A stretch of DNA of 51,303 nucleotides from NCBI GenBank assembly GCA_945897085.1, contig CAMDEU010000005.1, positions 1 through 51,303 of the forward strand. Reading direction: 5' to 3'. The notes beneath the pieces were generated by a model. That model ran no database searches and was not told where the DNA came from. It saw nothing but the letters and a program-made list of their open reading frames with translations. This document shows positions 8,312 to 17,497 of the stretch, piece by piece. The translations under genes and the position numbers were made by a program. Numbering within the stretch: the stretch's first letter is position 1; every line of letters begins with the position of its first letter. This stretch comes from Spirosoma fluviale. GTDB taxonomy: Bacteria; Bacteroidota; Bacteroidia; Cytophagales; Cyclobacteriaceae.

Positions 8312-8643
8312 CATTCAACTTTTTTAAACGAATATTAACTTCTAGTTATTTAATTTTTTTTTGCCGGATTGGGATGGAAAAGTCTTCTTAGTTAACTAAA
8401 GATTGTAAACCCCTGATCTGCCGAACTTAGATTGCCAAACAAGGAGTAGTAGCGTAACTAAGAATTATTAAGGCAGTATTATGCAGGATGGTTCAAATTC
8501 GTTTGAAATCACTTTTCAAATTACCTATTTAACGAGCATCCTTATTTTTTTGGTAAAAGGGCTTTAATATTCAAGCAATATACTTGAGATAATTTTGAAG
8601 AGAATTAAATCAAAAAATTCCAGTCCCAAACTACTACTCAATT
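8312..8643. other. AT-rich leader region upstream of the SusC gene
   Basis: About 330 bases without a coding frame, rich in A and T, between the phosphatase remnant and the SusC start. A TAATTTTG at 8590-8597 matches the Bacteroidota -7 element. I see no inverted repeats strong enough to call an operator, no riboswitch I recognise and no ECF-type regulator gene. Confidence 0.5.
8590..8597 (+). promoter_or_regulatory. Candidate -7 element of the SusC gene
   Basis: TAATTTTG matches TAnnTTTG and lies 46 bases before the ATG at 8644. The expected -33 TTTG is not clear; the nearest partial match is TTTA at about 8563. The region is AT-rich, so a chance match is possible. Confidence 0.35.
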
Positions 8644-11600
8644 ATGATTGCTCAAAAAAGCATTTGGAGGTGTTTAATGACGGCATGTTTGCTGCTTACC
8701 CTCAACTTTACTTTTGCCCAACAAACTCAAGTGACGGGTAAAGTTAGCGACAGCAAAAATGAACCTCTTCCTGGCGCAACCGTGTTGGTCAAAGGTACCA
8801 GCCGTGGAACGGTAACTGATATAGACGGATCCTACGCGATTCAGGCAGCCACTGGCGAAGTGTTGGTTTTTTCATTTGTAGGATTTGAATCCAAAGAAGC
8901 ACAAGTTGGGACATCTTCTAAGTTAGATATCTCACTTTCAGAAGGTTTGGCATTAAATGAAGTTGTTGTTACAGCTCTTGGTGTAGAAAGACAAACAAAA
9001 GCGTTAGGCTATTCCATTCAAGCAGTAGACGGAAGCCAGTTCACAGAAGCTAGAGAGACAAACGTAATTAACTCACTTAGCGGCCGCGTAGCAGGTGTTC
9101 AAATCACCAACAGTTCTACAGGCATTGGAGGATCAACTCGTGTCACTATTCGAGGAGAATCTTCCCTAAATATCAACGCAAACCAGCCACTTTTTGTAGT
9201 GGACGGTGTTCCTATTTCAAACAACGTTGTGGGATCTTCTGGTCGTTCCAATCAGGAAGCTGATTATGGAAACGCAGCAGGTGAAATCAATCCAGATGAT
9301 GTGGCCTCTATGACGGTACTTAAAGGTCCTGCAGCCGCGGCATTGTATGGTTCTAGAGCAGCAAACGGCGCGATCCTAATCACTACAAAATCTGCCAAAG
9401 GCAAAAAAGGAATGGGTGTAACCATCAATTCCAACATCACGTTTGACGAAACGCTAAGAATGCCACAGTGGCAAGACAAATACGGTCAAGGTAACAACGG
9501 TACATTTGCCTTCAGAAATGGAGCAGGAGCCGGTGTTTCCGATGGTGTTGACGAAAGCTGGGGTCCTGAGTTGGATAAGGGTTATGCTACCACTCAATTT
9601 GACTCTCCAAGATCAGAATCTGGATTTAGAGGTGGTGATTTAAATGCACCTGCCTCCAGCACAATTTCCTTGACTCCTTGGGTTTCTCGTCCCAACAATA
9701 TCGATGAGTTCTTCCAAACAGGAATAACCCGCTCAAATAACTTTTCGATCGAAGGATCAAACGAAAAATCGAATATTAGACTTTCTTGGACCAACTTGGA
9801 CCAAACGGGAATTATTCCAAACACGGATTTGAAAAGAAATACCTTATCCATGAATGGGGGTATTAACGTGACCGATAAGTTGACTGTGAATTCCACATTT
9901 AACTACCAAAATACTGATAGCGGGAACAGACCTAATATTTCCTATGGTACAGAAAGCTTAATGTACCTATGGATTTGGTACGGTCGACAGGTAGATACGC
10001 GAAACCTAAGAGATTATTGGATGCCAGGATTAGAAGGTGTTCAACAGTTTAACTACAACTACAACTACCACGATAACCCGTACTTCAACGTGTATGAAAA
10101 TACAAACGGACAATCAAAAGGCAGAGTTTTTGGAAATGTAAGTGCTACATACAAGTTTACTCCGAAGTTGAGCTTAATGGTAAGATCTGGTCTAGATACT
10201 TACAATGAACTTCGTGATCGGAAGAGAGCGTTTAGTACGCAGCGATTCCCTAAGGGTAGCTACAGAGAGGATAATATCTTTTTCTCTGAGCAAAACTCAG
10301 ACTTCTTGCTTTCTTACTCCGAGACCACAAAATCTACTTGGTCTTACAGCTTAGCGGTAGGTGGTAACGCCATGCGTCAAAACAATCGCTACCTAGAAAC
10401 AGTAGCTCCACAATTGCTTATTCCTGGAATCTACAATTTCACCAATACAGCCGTTAACCTTCAGATCAGCCAGGCTAACTCAGAGAAGAGAATCAACTCC
10501 ATCTATGGTTTTGGACAAATAGGATTTAAGAATGTCCTGTTCCTTGATGTTACTGGACGAAATGACTGGTCAAGTACCTTGCCTGTCAACAATAACAGCT
10601 ACTTCTACCCTTCTGCTACACTCAGTGCCGTAGTGTCAGACATGATCACGCTTCCTTCTGCAATCTCTTTCTTTAAACTAAGAGGCGCGTACGCTGAGGT
10701 AGGTAACGATACAGATCCTTATGCGTTGGCAAACGTGTACAACTCAGCAACTGCTTGGGGTAGTATCCAGGCAAAATCTGAGTCAAATAGATTGGCAAAT
10801 GCTAACCTTTTACCAGAGCGTACTTCTTCCGTTGAAGCAGGTTTCGATGCACGGTTTTTGAATGGAAGATTAGGACTTGACTTTACCTACTTTAACAACG
10901 AGACTAAAAATCAAATTATTCCAATTGAATTGGATATCGCAACGGGCTACGCGTCAAGAATCATCAATGCAGGAAGTATACAGAACAAAGGGATTGAAAT
11001 AATATTGAATGGTACGCCAATCAAATCAGCGTCAGGCGTAACGTGGAATTTCTTTGCAAACTTCACTCGTACGAGAGGAAAAGTACTCGAGTTGACTGAC
11101 GAATTGACCACCTATTCCATGACAGGAAAAAATGGTGCAAATATTCAAGCTAGAGTTGGCGAGCGTATGGGCAACATTTATGGAGCTGGTTTTGCGCGTG
11201 TTGCTGATCCAGCATCTCCTTACTTCAACCAAATCATCCACACTGCTTCTGGTACTCCCACTGTTAATCCTACCTTGAAGCTTCAAGGTAATTATAATCC
11301 AGATTGGATGCTTGGCTTACAAAATAATGTGAGCTACAAAGGACTTTCCTTAGGCTTCCTTTTTGACTACAGACATGGGGGAATCGTAGTTTCTCGAACT
11401 AAGACCATTGGATCTACATCCGGTCAATTGGAAGAGACCTTGTATGGTCGTGAGAATGGCTATGATATTACACTTCCTGGGAATGGTATAATTTCTGAAG
11501 GGGTTATTAAAAATGCGGATGGTTCGTTTACACCAAATACCATCAAAATCACTTCTAGAAACTGGCACAACCGTTACTACGAGCGAAACAACGTGGAAGC

Positions 11601-11859
11601 AGCCAAATATGACGCTACCTTCCTTAAGCTTCGCGAAGTGACCATTGGATATACCATTCCTAAAAAATTGCTAACCAGAATTCCAGTTCAAGATATAAAA
11701 ATCTCATTGGTAGGTAGAAACTTGGCGCTTTGGACGGAGAACCCGCACATTGATCCAGAGACAATGTCTATGAGTGGTGGCACCTTGATTCCAGGTGTGG
11801 AAGACATGGCTATCCCATCTACAAGAAACATTGGATTTAATCTGAATATCAAATTCTAA
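8644..11859 (+). CDS. SusC/RagA family TonB-linked outer membrane transporter
   Basis: Outer-membrane 22-strand barrel that, with the SusD lipoprotein, imports nutrients using TonB energy. The signal peptide ends near residue 25 (TFAQ). A carboxypeptidase-regulatory-like domain spans about residues 29-105 (VTGKVSD...PLPGATVLVKGT). The plug domain follows (about 115-230, with LNEVVVTALG, RVAGVQI, PLFVVDGVP and GPAAAALYGSRAANGAI). The barrel ends in GFNLNIKF with a terminal Phe. At 1071 residues it is of normal size. There is no N-terminal anti-sigma-interacting domain. The gene stands immediately before SusD and a set of phosphohydrolase and phosphonate genes, so its cargo is probably a phosphorus-containing compound (inference) rather than a plain glycan. 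Confidence 0.95.
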   Translation: MIAQKSIWRCLMTACLLLTLNFTFAQQTQVTGKVSDSKNEPLPGATVLVKGTSRGTVTDIDGSYAIQAATGEVLVFSFVGFESKEAQVGTSSKLDISLSEGLALNEVVVTALGVERQTKALGYSIQAVDGSQFTEARETNVINSLSGRVAGVQITNSSTGIGGSTRVTIRGESSLNINANQPLFVVDGVPISNNVVGSSGRSNQEADYGNAAGEINPDDVASMTVLKGPAAAALYGSRAANGAILITTKSAKGKKGMGVTINSNITFDETLRMPQWQDKYGQGNNGTFAFRNGAGAGVSDGVDESWGPELDKGYATTQFDSPRSESGFRGGDLNAPASSTISLTPWVSRPNNIDEFFQTGITRSNNFSIEGSNEKSNIRLSWTNLDQTGIIPNTDLKRNTLSMNGGINVTDKLTVNSTFNYQNTDSGNRPNISYGTESLMYLWIWYGRQVDTRNLRDYWMPGLEGVQQFNYNYNYHDNPYFNVYENTNGQSKGRVFGNVSATYKFTPKLSLMVRSGLDTYNELRDRKRAFSTQRFPKGSYREDNIFFSEQNSDFLLSYSETTKSTWSYSLAVGGNAMRQNNRYLETVAPQLLIPGIYNFTNTAVNLQISQANSEKRINSIYGFGQIGFKNVLFLDVTGRNDWSSTLPVNNNSYFYPSATLSAVVSDMITLPSAISFFKLRGAYAEVGNDTDPYALANVYNSATAWGSIQAKSESNRLANANLLPERTSSVEAGFDARFLNGRLGLDFTYFNNETKNQIIPIELDIATGYASRIINAGSIQNKGIEIILNGTPIKSASGVTWNFFANFTRTRGKVLELTDELTTYSMTGKNGANIQARVGERMGNIYGAGFARVADPASPYFNQIIHTASGTPTVNPTLKLQGNYNPDWMLGLQNNVSYKGLSLGFLFDYRHGGIVVSRTKTIGSTSGQLEETLYGRENGYDITLPGNGIISEGVIKNADGSFTPNTIKITSRNWHNRYYERNNVEAAKYDATFLKLREVTIGYTIPKKLLTRIPVQDIKISLVGRNLALWTENPHIDPETMSMSGGTLIPGVEDMAIPSTRNIGFNLNIKF

Positions 11860-11896
11860 GCAGTTGGTAATTCGACAACATTAAAAAATAGAACTT

Positions 11897-13447
11897 ATGA
11901 AATTAAATAAAACATACTTTTCCGGCTTAGCAATTGCCCTTATGCTGGGTGTGAGCAGCTGCGATAAAGATTTCGAAAAAGTAAACACCAACCCAAATAG
12001 CCCTGAGAAAGTATCTTCCGCGCTACTTTTACCAAACGTCATTCGAAATACAACGAATGAAATTGCAGGTAATTCTTGGGGATATGGCAACATTGTTATG
12101 CAATACACTGCTAAGATCCAGTTTACCAATGAGGATAGATACAACTGGGGCCCTCAAAGTAGCCCTTACAGCTCCTTTTACAATGCGCTTCGTGATATTA
12201 ACAACATCATTGAAATCTCTGGCGCTTCGAAGCAGCAAAATTATGTAGGTATTGCCAAGGTGATGCGCGCACATTTGTTTGCATACATGAGTGATGCGTA
12301 TGGCGAGATTCCTTACTCCGAATCGTTGCAGGCAAAGGGTGAACTAAACTATCCAAAATTTGACACCCAGGAAGTCATCTTTGCAGGTGTGTTGAAGGAA
12401 TTGGAAGATGCAAATGCGCTATTAGGAACTACTACGGAAAAAGTTGAAGGAGATATCTTATTCAATGGAAATGTTACGCTCTGGAAAAAATTCGCCAATT
12501 CACTTCGCCTTCGTATTTTGATGCGTCTTTCTGATCGAAAGGATCCATCTCAAGCCATGCAGGCTATTTTGAGCAATCCTACTCAGTCTCCAATTTTTAG
12601 CACTCCAACTGAGCAAGCTGCTTTTCAATACCTTCAGGATGTGCCAAACCAACAGCCTTTATATACTACCCGTTCTGGTTCTTTCGACGAAGTACGTTTA
12701 AGCGAGCGTCTCGAAAGCGAGTTGAAAGGGTTAAATGATCCAAGATTGTTCGCGTATGCCCAACCAACCACAAGTTCTGCAGCAGGCGTTTTAGGTGCAG
12801 TTACCGCTTATGAAGGGGTACCTAACGGATTAGGTGATGAGGAAGCGCTAAAATATTCTCCATCGGGTGATGCTACGAAGGGCGGTTCAAACTTCATTTC
12901 TAGAGTTGGTCTTCTTTGGGCTTGTTCAGCTTGTACTACACAAGCAAGTCCAGTAGGGGCTCAGTCTATCTTGATGAGTTATGTTGAAGTTCAATTTATT
13001 CTTGCTGAAGCCAGAGAGCGCGGATTTATTACCACAGGAACGGCTGAAGATTATTACAAAAAAGGAATCCAAGCTTCAGTAGACTATTACAAAGCAAGAT
13101 ATACGGTAATCAGTCAGCCAACAATTGCTGCGAAGCTTGTCTTAGATGATGCCTACTTCGCTCAGACTAAAGTTGCCTATTCAGGTACAACTCAAGAGAA
13201 ATTAGCAAAAATTGGTACGCAGAAATGGATTGCTCTTTTCTTCAGCGGCATGGAGTCTTGGCACGATTGGAAGCGAACAGGCTATCCAAGCATTAAACCA
13301 GGACCTGCGGCCTTCATTGCAACCGTACCTGTTCGATTCATGTATCCAAGTAGTGTACAGTCGTTGAATGGAGATAATTACAAAGCAGCTCTTGGCCGCC
13401 AAGGCGTGGATGCAATCTCCACACGCGTGTGGTGGGATGTGAAATAG
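11897..13447 (+). CDS. SusD/RagB family nutrient-binding lipoprotein
   Basis: Surface lipoprotein that caps the SusC barrel and binds the incoming substrate. The signal peptide ends in a VSSC lipobox (Cys22), followed by DKDFEKVNTNPNSPEKV, which is characteristic of the SusD-like_2 subgroup. The rest is helical with TPR-like stretches and a C-terminal ending typical of the family (GVDAISTRVWWD). Length 516. It begins 37 bases after SusC and is followed by a strong terminator hairpin at 13474-13507. Binding specificity cannot be read from the sequence; the neighbours suggest a phosphorus compound. Confidence 0.93.
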   Translation: MKLNKTYFSGLAIALMLGVSSCDKDFEKVNTNPNSPEKVSSALLLPNVIRNTTNEIAGNSWGYGNIVMQYTAKIQFTNEDRYNWGPQSSPYSSFYNALRDINNIIEISGASKQQNYVGIAKVMRAHLFAYMSDAYGEIPYSESLQAKGELNYPKFDTQEVIFAGVLKELEDANALLGTTTEKVEGDILFNGNVTLWKKFANSLRLRILMRLSDRKDPSQAMQAILSNPTQSPIFSTPTEQAAFQYLQDVPNQQPLYTTRSGSFDEVRLSERLESELKGLNDPRLFAYAQPTTSSAAGVLGAVTAYEGVPNGLGDEEALKYSPSGDATKGGSNFISRVGLLWACSACTTQASPVGAQSILMSYVEVQFILAEARERGFITTGTAEDYYKKGIQASVDYYKARYTVISQPTIAAKLVLDDAYFAQTKVAYSGTTQEKLAKIGTQKWIALFFSGMESWHDWKRTGYPSIKPGPAAFIATVPVRFMYPSSVQSLNGDNYKAALGRQGVDAISTRVWWDVK

Positions 13448-13473
13448 TGACCTAAAATTTGATTAGCTACCCT

Positions 13474-13507
13474 AAAATCTGCCAGCGGTACAGCTGGCAG
13501 ATTTTTT
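13474..13507 (+). terminator. Terminator or attenuator between SusD and the downstream hydrolase genes
   Basis: A 13-bp perfect stem (13474-13486 with 13493-13505, loop GGTACA) rich in GC at its core (CTGCCAGC) runs into a T6 tract. It stands only 15 bases before the next start codon and on the same strand. It would let SusCD be made in excess over the downstream enzymes by partial read-through. Confidence 0.85.
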
Positions 13508-13521
13508 AAATTTGAACAATT

Positions 13522-14613
13522 ATGAAAGCAAAATTTCTTACCCTCTTACTTCTCGCCAGTTTAAGTTTTGGAGCTCATGCCCAATCAAAAAAAACGGCCA
13601 CTGAAAATATTATCTTGGTCACCTTTGATGGATTAAGATGGCAGGAGCTTTTTAAAGGCGCTGATTCACTCTTGATCGATGATACAGGATTGATCGACCA
13701 AGCAGGTTCCTTGCTTTCCACTTATTGGGATGAAGATCCGATCAAGCGTCGTGAAATGCTTTTTCCTTTTTTCTGGAGCACCATTGCGAAAGAAGGCCAG
13801 CTCTATGGCAACCGGGCTTATGGGAATATGGCGGACAATACCAACAAAATGTGGTTTTCCTACCCTGGATACAATGAGTTTTTAAGTGGATTTGCGGACG
13901 ATTCTCGCATCAATTCCAACAATAAATTTTACAACCCAAATGTGACTTTACTTGAGTACCTCAACCAAATGCCAGCCTTTAAAGGAAAGGTAATGGCATT
14001 TGCGAGTTGGGATGTTTTCCCATTCATCATCAACACGGAGCGGAGTGGGATTCCAGTAAATGCTGGTTTTGACATTGCAAAAGGCACTGATCTGACGGAT
14101 GTTGAAAAAACAGTCAACAGGTTGCAACAAGAAATTCGTGGTCCTTGGGGAGGGGTTCGTTTGGATGCATTTACACAAGCCTATGCATTGGAAGCAATCA
14201 AAAAATACAAGCCGAAGGTGCTATATGTTGCGTATGGAGAAACGGATGACTGGGCTCATGATGGAAAATACGATCAGTACCTACTTTCAGCTACCCAGAC
14301 CGATAAATACATCCAAGAGCTTTGGAATACCCTTCAAGCGGATCCTCAGTACAAAGACAAGACTACCCTGCTAATTAGCGTGGATCATGGTCGTGGAATC
14401 ACCAAAGAGAGCTGGAAGAGTCATGGAGCTCGGGTACCTGAGGGGGGTGAAATTTGGCTTATGGCTATAGGTCCAGATACTCCTGCTGGCGGAGAAATGA
14501 AAATGAAGGGCCAATGGTCTTCTGCGATGGTGGCACGTACTGTATATGAATTACTTGGCCTTAGCTATCCAGATCCAAAGGCTGCTCCAGCGGTAAAGGA
14601 GATGATTAAATGA
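13522..14613 (+). CDS. Secreted alkaline-phosphatase-superfamily hydrolase
   Basis: Exported metal-dependent hydrolase of the alkaline phosphatase/sulfatase/NPP superfamily. The signal peptide ends near residue 21 (AHAQ). Metal-site blocks of the superfamily are visible: LVTFDGLRWQELF near the N-terminus, a likely nucleophile region in WFSYPGYNEFLSG, YGETDDWAHDG, and SVDHGRG...SHGARVPEGG. Length 363. The gene overlaps the next one by four bases (ATGA), so the two are coupled. It could release phosphate, a phosphonate or sulfate from an organic ester; the phosphonate genes downstream favour phosphorus, but this is inference. An outer-membrane or periplasmic location is likely. Confidence 0.85.
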   Translation: MKAKFLTLLLLASLSFGAHAQSKKTATENIILVTFDGLRWQELFKGADSLLIDDTGLIDQAGSLLSTYWDEDPIKRREMLFPFFWSTIAKEGQLYGNRAYGNMADNTNKMWFSYPGYNEFLSGFADDSRINSNNKFYNPNVTLLEYLNQMPAFKGKVMAFASWDVFPFIINTERSGIPVNAGFDIAKGTDLTDVEKTVNRLQQEIRGPWGGVRLDAFTQAYALEAIKKYKPKVLYVAYGETDDWAHDGKYDQYLLSATQTDKYIQELWNTLQADPQYKDKTTLLISVDHGRGITKESWKSHGARVPEGGEIWLMAIGPDTPAGGEMKMKGQWSSAMVARTVYELLGLSYPDPKAAPAVKEMIK

Positions 14614-16298
14614 AAAATTGGTCGTTAGGAATTGGGATTTCTTTAATTTTTCTACTTCAATCCTGTGCCGTACATTCTACTAAAAATACCTCTCCAACCT
14701 TTCGGGAGGCATTTTTTGCGGATGAAGAGGCTATTGCAGACTTTTTAAATAAGGGGATGCCCCAACCTTCCCTTGTATTAAACGAGGGGTGGATTTTTTT
14801 GGGTAAGGATTCGTTGCCTGGGATTTCAAGAAGCTTTTCTACGGATGTTCAAGGTGAATCTATTCAACTTCCACATCGAATTACCTTTGCGAATCATTCG
14901 TTTTGGTACCATAAAACCGTTGATCTCCAAGAAGGGATCTTAATTTTGGAGGGAGATGATGGGGTTCAACTTTGGATTGATGGAGAACAAATTCGAAGGA
15001 TGGAAGGAGGGGATTTTTTTCAAGTTGCTGCAAAAAAGGAGGCAAGTATAACCCTTCGTGTGGTGAACAATGCCATGGCTGGAGGATTGCAAAAAATGGG
15101 ATGGATGTCAACTCAGGAATTTTTGAGTTGGAAAAATCTGCGAAGTAGCGAAAGAGCTAAAGCGCTACAACTTCGAAAAGTGCAACTTCTCACGGATGAC
15201 CAACAGCAGCAACCTATTTCAAGCACATCCCAGGAGAATGAGCTAGCCCAGCTTCCTATGTTGATGACATCGCCTGTGCTAGTATTGGGAAGTGACCAGT
15301 CCTATTTTTTGCGTTGGGTAAGTGAAAAAGCTGGGGAAGCTACCCTTACTTTTAGCGGAGGCAAGGAGGTCAAGCTCAGCTCAGCGACAGGAATTTTTAC
15401 GCTACCTATCGATGGAGATGTGGAATTTGAGTTATGGCAGGAAAAGGCCTATCAAGGGAAGTTTACTTTTTCACTTCCCCGATGGGGTAAAAAAATTAAA
15501 CTTGCGATTTGGGCGGATTCACAAGGTGGATGGAAGCGTTTTGATCGCTTCACAAAGCTGATTCATGAGAATCAGGTTGACCTGAGTATTGGGGCAGGTG
15601 ATTTGGTGAATAACGGTTCGGAAGAAGATGCTTATCCGCGGTTTTTGCAAAAATTGAGTCAAATGAATTCGGCACAATTGCTGGTTCCTGGAAACCACGA
15701 TTACGACGGGTATTACGATGATTTAAATCCAGAGCAGCTTCAACAGTATTTGTTTCGGGAGAATGAGCCCCGGTATGGTTTTCAGCAACTCGGTCCTGTT
15801 GGGGTATTGACGCTTGATCCCAGTGAGAATTTTCCAGTAGCTATTGCTGAAACTAGTGAACAAGGGAAATTTCTCCATTCGGTTTTGAATTCGGAATCTT
15901 GGCTAAGTTCAAGTTGGAAAATGGTCGTTCTACACCAGCCACCTTACTCTCAAGGATGGCCAGGATACCATGGAGAAGAAAGTATTCGGGCCGTGTTGGA
16001 GCCCTATTTCCATGCGGGAAAAATTGATCTTGTTATTGCAGGCCACACCCATGATTACGAGCGGCTGACGAAAGAATTTTCTGGCAACCAAGTTCATTTT
16101 TTTATTGTGGGAGGCGCTGGAGGTGGGATGGAGCCAGAAGGAAGGATGTCCGATTACCCAATAATGGACCGCTTGATTAAGAAACATCATGTGGCTATCG
16201 CGGAGGTATCCGCATCTGTATTTGCTATTCGAATTTTGGGAAGTAATGCCGAACTCTTGGATCAACTTACCCTCACAAAAAAGGGAAATAAGAAATAG
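14610..16298 (+). CDS. Metallophosphoesterase lipoprotein with long N-terminal region
   Basis: Calcineurin/purple-acid-phosphatase-like metallophosphoesterase. The signal ends in LLQSC (Cys19), so it is probably a lipoprotein. The two-metal catalytic motifs appear in order: WADSQGG near residue 300, GAGDLVNNG near 327, GNHDYDG near 361, VVLHQPPYS, and GHTHDYERL near 478. The first metal block has Asp-Ser-Gln where many members have Asp-X-His. Residues about 20-290 precede the catalytic domain and look beta-rich, possibly a carbohydrate- or substrate-binding module; I do not recognise a named family. The ATG overlaps the preceding stop. It would hydrolyse a phosphomonoester or diester outside the inner membrane. 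Confidence 0.87.
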   Translation: MKNWSLGIGISLIFLLQSCAVHSTKNTSPTFREAFFADEEAIADFLNKGMPQPSLVLNEGWIFLGKDSLPGISRSFSTDVQGESIQLPHRITFANHSFWYHKTVDLQEGILILEGDDGVQLWIDGEQIRRMEGGDFFQVAAKKEASITLRVVNNAMAGGLQKMGWMSTQEFLSWKNLRSSERAKALQLRKVQLLTDDQQQQPISSTSQENELAQLPMLMTSPVLVLGSDQSYFLRWVSEKAGEATLTFSGGKEVKLSSATGIFTLPIDGDVEFELWQEKAYQGKFTFSLPRWGKKIKLAIWADSQGGWKRFDRFTKLIHENQVDLSIGAGDLVNNGSEEDAYPRFLQKLSQMNSAQLLVPGNHDYDGYYDDLNPEQLQQYLFRENEPRYGFQQLGPVGVLTLDPSENFPVAIAETSEQGKFLHSVLNSESWLSSSWKMVVLHQPPYSQGWPGYHGEESIRAVLEPYFHAGKIDLVIAGHTHDYERLTKEFSGNQVHFFIVGGAGGGMEPEGRMSDYPIMDRLIKKHHVAIAEVSASVFAIRILGSNAELLDQLTLTKKGNKK

Positions 16299-16422
16299 TA
16301 CCTTTGAAAACGCAAAAAAAGAGCTCCCAGAGCTAAGTTGGCTTTCATCCCCAGCTTTTCACATGATTTGTTATCAAATCATTATATAAACATCACCGTC
16401 CAATTAGGAATTTTTGAATTCT

Positions 16423-16430
16423 TAGATTTG
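16423..16430 (+). promoter_or_regulatory. Candidate -7 element of the phosphonate operon
   Basis: TAGATTTG matches TAnnTTTG exactly, 17 bases before the GTG start at 16448, within a 149-base gap that is the largest break inside the locus. Transcription from here would begin close to an out-of-frame ATG at 16437. The -33 element is not evident. Confidence 0.45.
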
Positions 16431-16447
16431 AAAAAAATGGTAAGCCT

Positions 16448-17497
16448 GTGCCCAAGTTTGCAAGCTTTTTAGACAGTAAAGAAAAATTCACCATTCAATT
16501 TCATCCCCTACCGGATTTGCAAGCCGGGGAGATTTTGGTTAGAAATCTAGCGGTCTCTATCTGTAGAAGTGATATCCATACCTATACCGGGAAAAGGACC
16601 GAAAAATCACCCGTTTTGTTGGGACACGAAGTCGTGGGTAGAGTGGAGTCGCTTGGGTCAACAGGAGTAATGCTAGATGTCCACGGGAAAAATGTTCAGA
16701 TTGGAGATAAAGTAACTTGGGCGATTTTTGCAAGCCCTCCTCTCGATCGGTATTCTCAACAAGGAATCCCCCAGAAGGCGGTCAACCTTTTTAAATATGG
16801 GCATGAAAAAATTGAAGACGGACATCATTTTCATGGGGGTCTTAGTGAGTACACTGTGTTACGAAAAGACACGCCCATTGCAATTTTAAGTCAGGAGCTA
16901 CCGAATCATATTGCCTCGCTTATTAATTGTACGGTAGCTACAGTCTCTGGAGCAGTTCGATTAGCCGGGGGAGTGAAGAATAAATCAGTGGCAATTTATG
17001 GAGCAGGAATGCTAGGGGTAGTCGCCTGTGCTATGGCTACTAGCTTTGGAGCAAAGAAGGTTGTAACAATTGATTTGAATAGCGAAAGAGGAGAGACTTC
17101 CAAAAATTTTGGTGCTGCGCAGTATTTTTTACCAGATGACCTTATCCAAGAAAAATTTGAGGTAGTCTTTGAGTTTACTGGTGCCGCTAAAGCCATGGAG
17201 CATTCGGTAAGGTTATTGGATATCGGAGGTGTCACAGTTTGGGTAGGTGCTGTATTCAAACAGGAAGATGTTCAGCTTAACGGTGAGTACCTACTAAGAA
17301 ACATGCTAACCATTAAGGGGCTCCACAATTACAATGTGGAGGACTTTGCCAATGCAGTTAATTTCATAGAAAATGAGTACAAGAATTTTGATTTTCTTCC
17401 CCTTATTATCGGTGGGTTTTTATTAGACGAGGTGGATGCGGCTTTTCTTTTCGCTATTCAACAAAATCCTTATCGAGTATCTTTACAATTGGAATAA
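16448..17497 (+). CDS. HpnZ-like (TIGR03366-type) alcohol dehydrogenase of phosphonate catabolism
   Basis: Medium-chain dehydrogenase resembling the family proposed to act in phosphonate catabolism operons. The start is GTG at 16448. Catalytic-zinc residues are in CRSDIHTYTGKR and GHEVVGRVE; the NAD-binding motif is YGAGMLGVVA. The family signature GIPQKAVNLFKYGHE is recognisable. The four structural-zinc cysteines that normally precede it (C-x2-C-x2-C-x7-C) are all missing: the stretch reads ASPPLDRYSQQGIPQKA. Its stop codon directly abuts the next ATG. A likely reaction is interconversion of a phosphonate alcohol and aldehyde, e.g. 2-hydroxyethylphosphonate and phosphonoacetaldehyde (inference). 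Confidence 0.78.
   Translation: MPKFASFLDSKEKFTIQFHPLPDLQAGEILVRNLAVSICRSDIHTYTGKRTEKSPVLLGHEVVGRVESLGSTGVMLDVHGKNVQIGDKVTWAIFASPPLDRYSQQGIPQKAVNLFKYGHEKIEDGHHFHGGLSEYTVLRKDTPIAILSQELPNHIASLINCTVATVSGAVRLAGGVKNKSVAIYGAGMLGVVACAMATSFGAKKVVTIDLNSERGETSKNFGAAQYFLPDDLIQEKFEVVFEFTGAAKAMEHSVRLLDIGGVTVWVGAVFKQEDVQLNGEYLLRNMLTIKGLHNYNVEDFANAVNFIENEYKNFDFLPLIIGGFLLDEVDAAFLFAIQQNPYRVSLQLE

Noticed and set aside
16299-16306. TACCTTTG as a promoter for the phosphonate operon
   Set aside because: It overlaps the end of the previous gene and lies 140 bases from the start codon. The closer TAGATTTG at 16423 is preferred, though neither has a clear -33 box.
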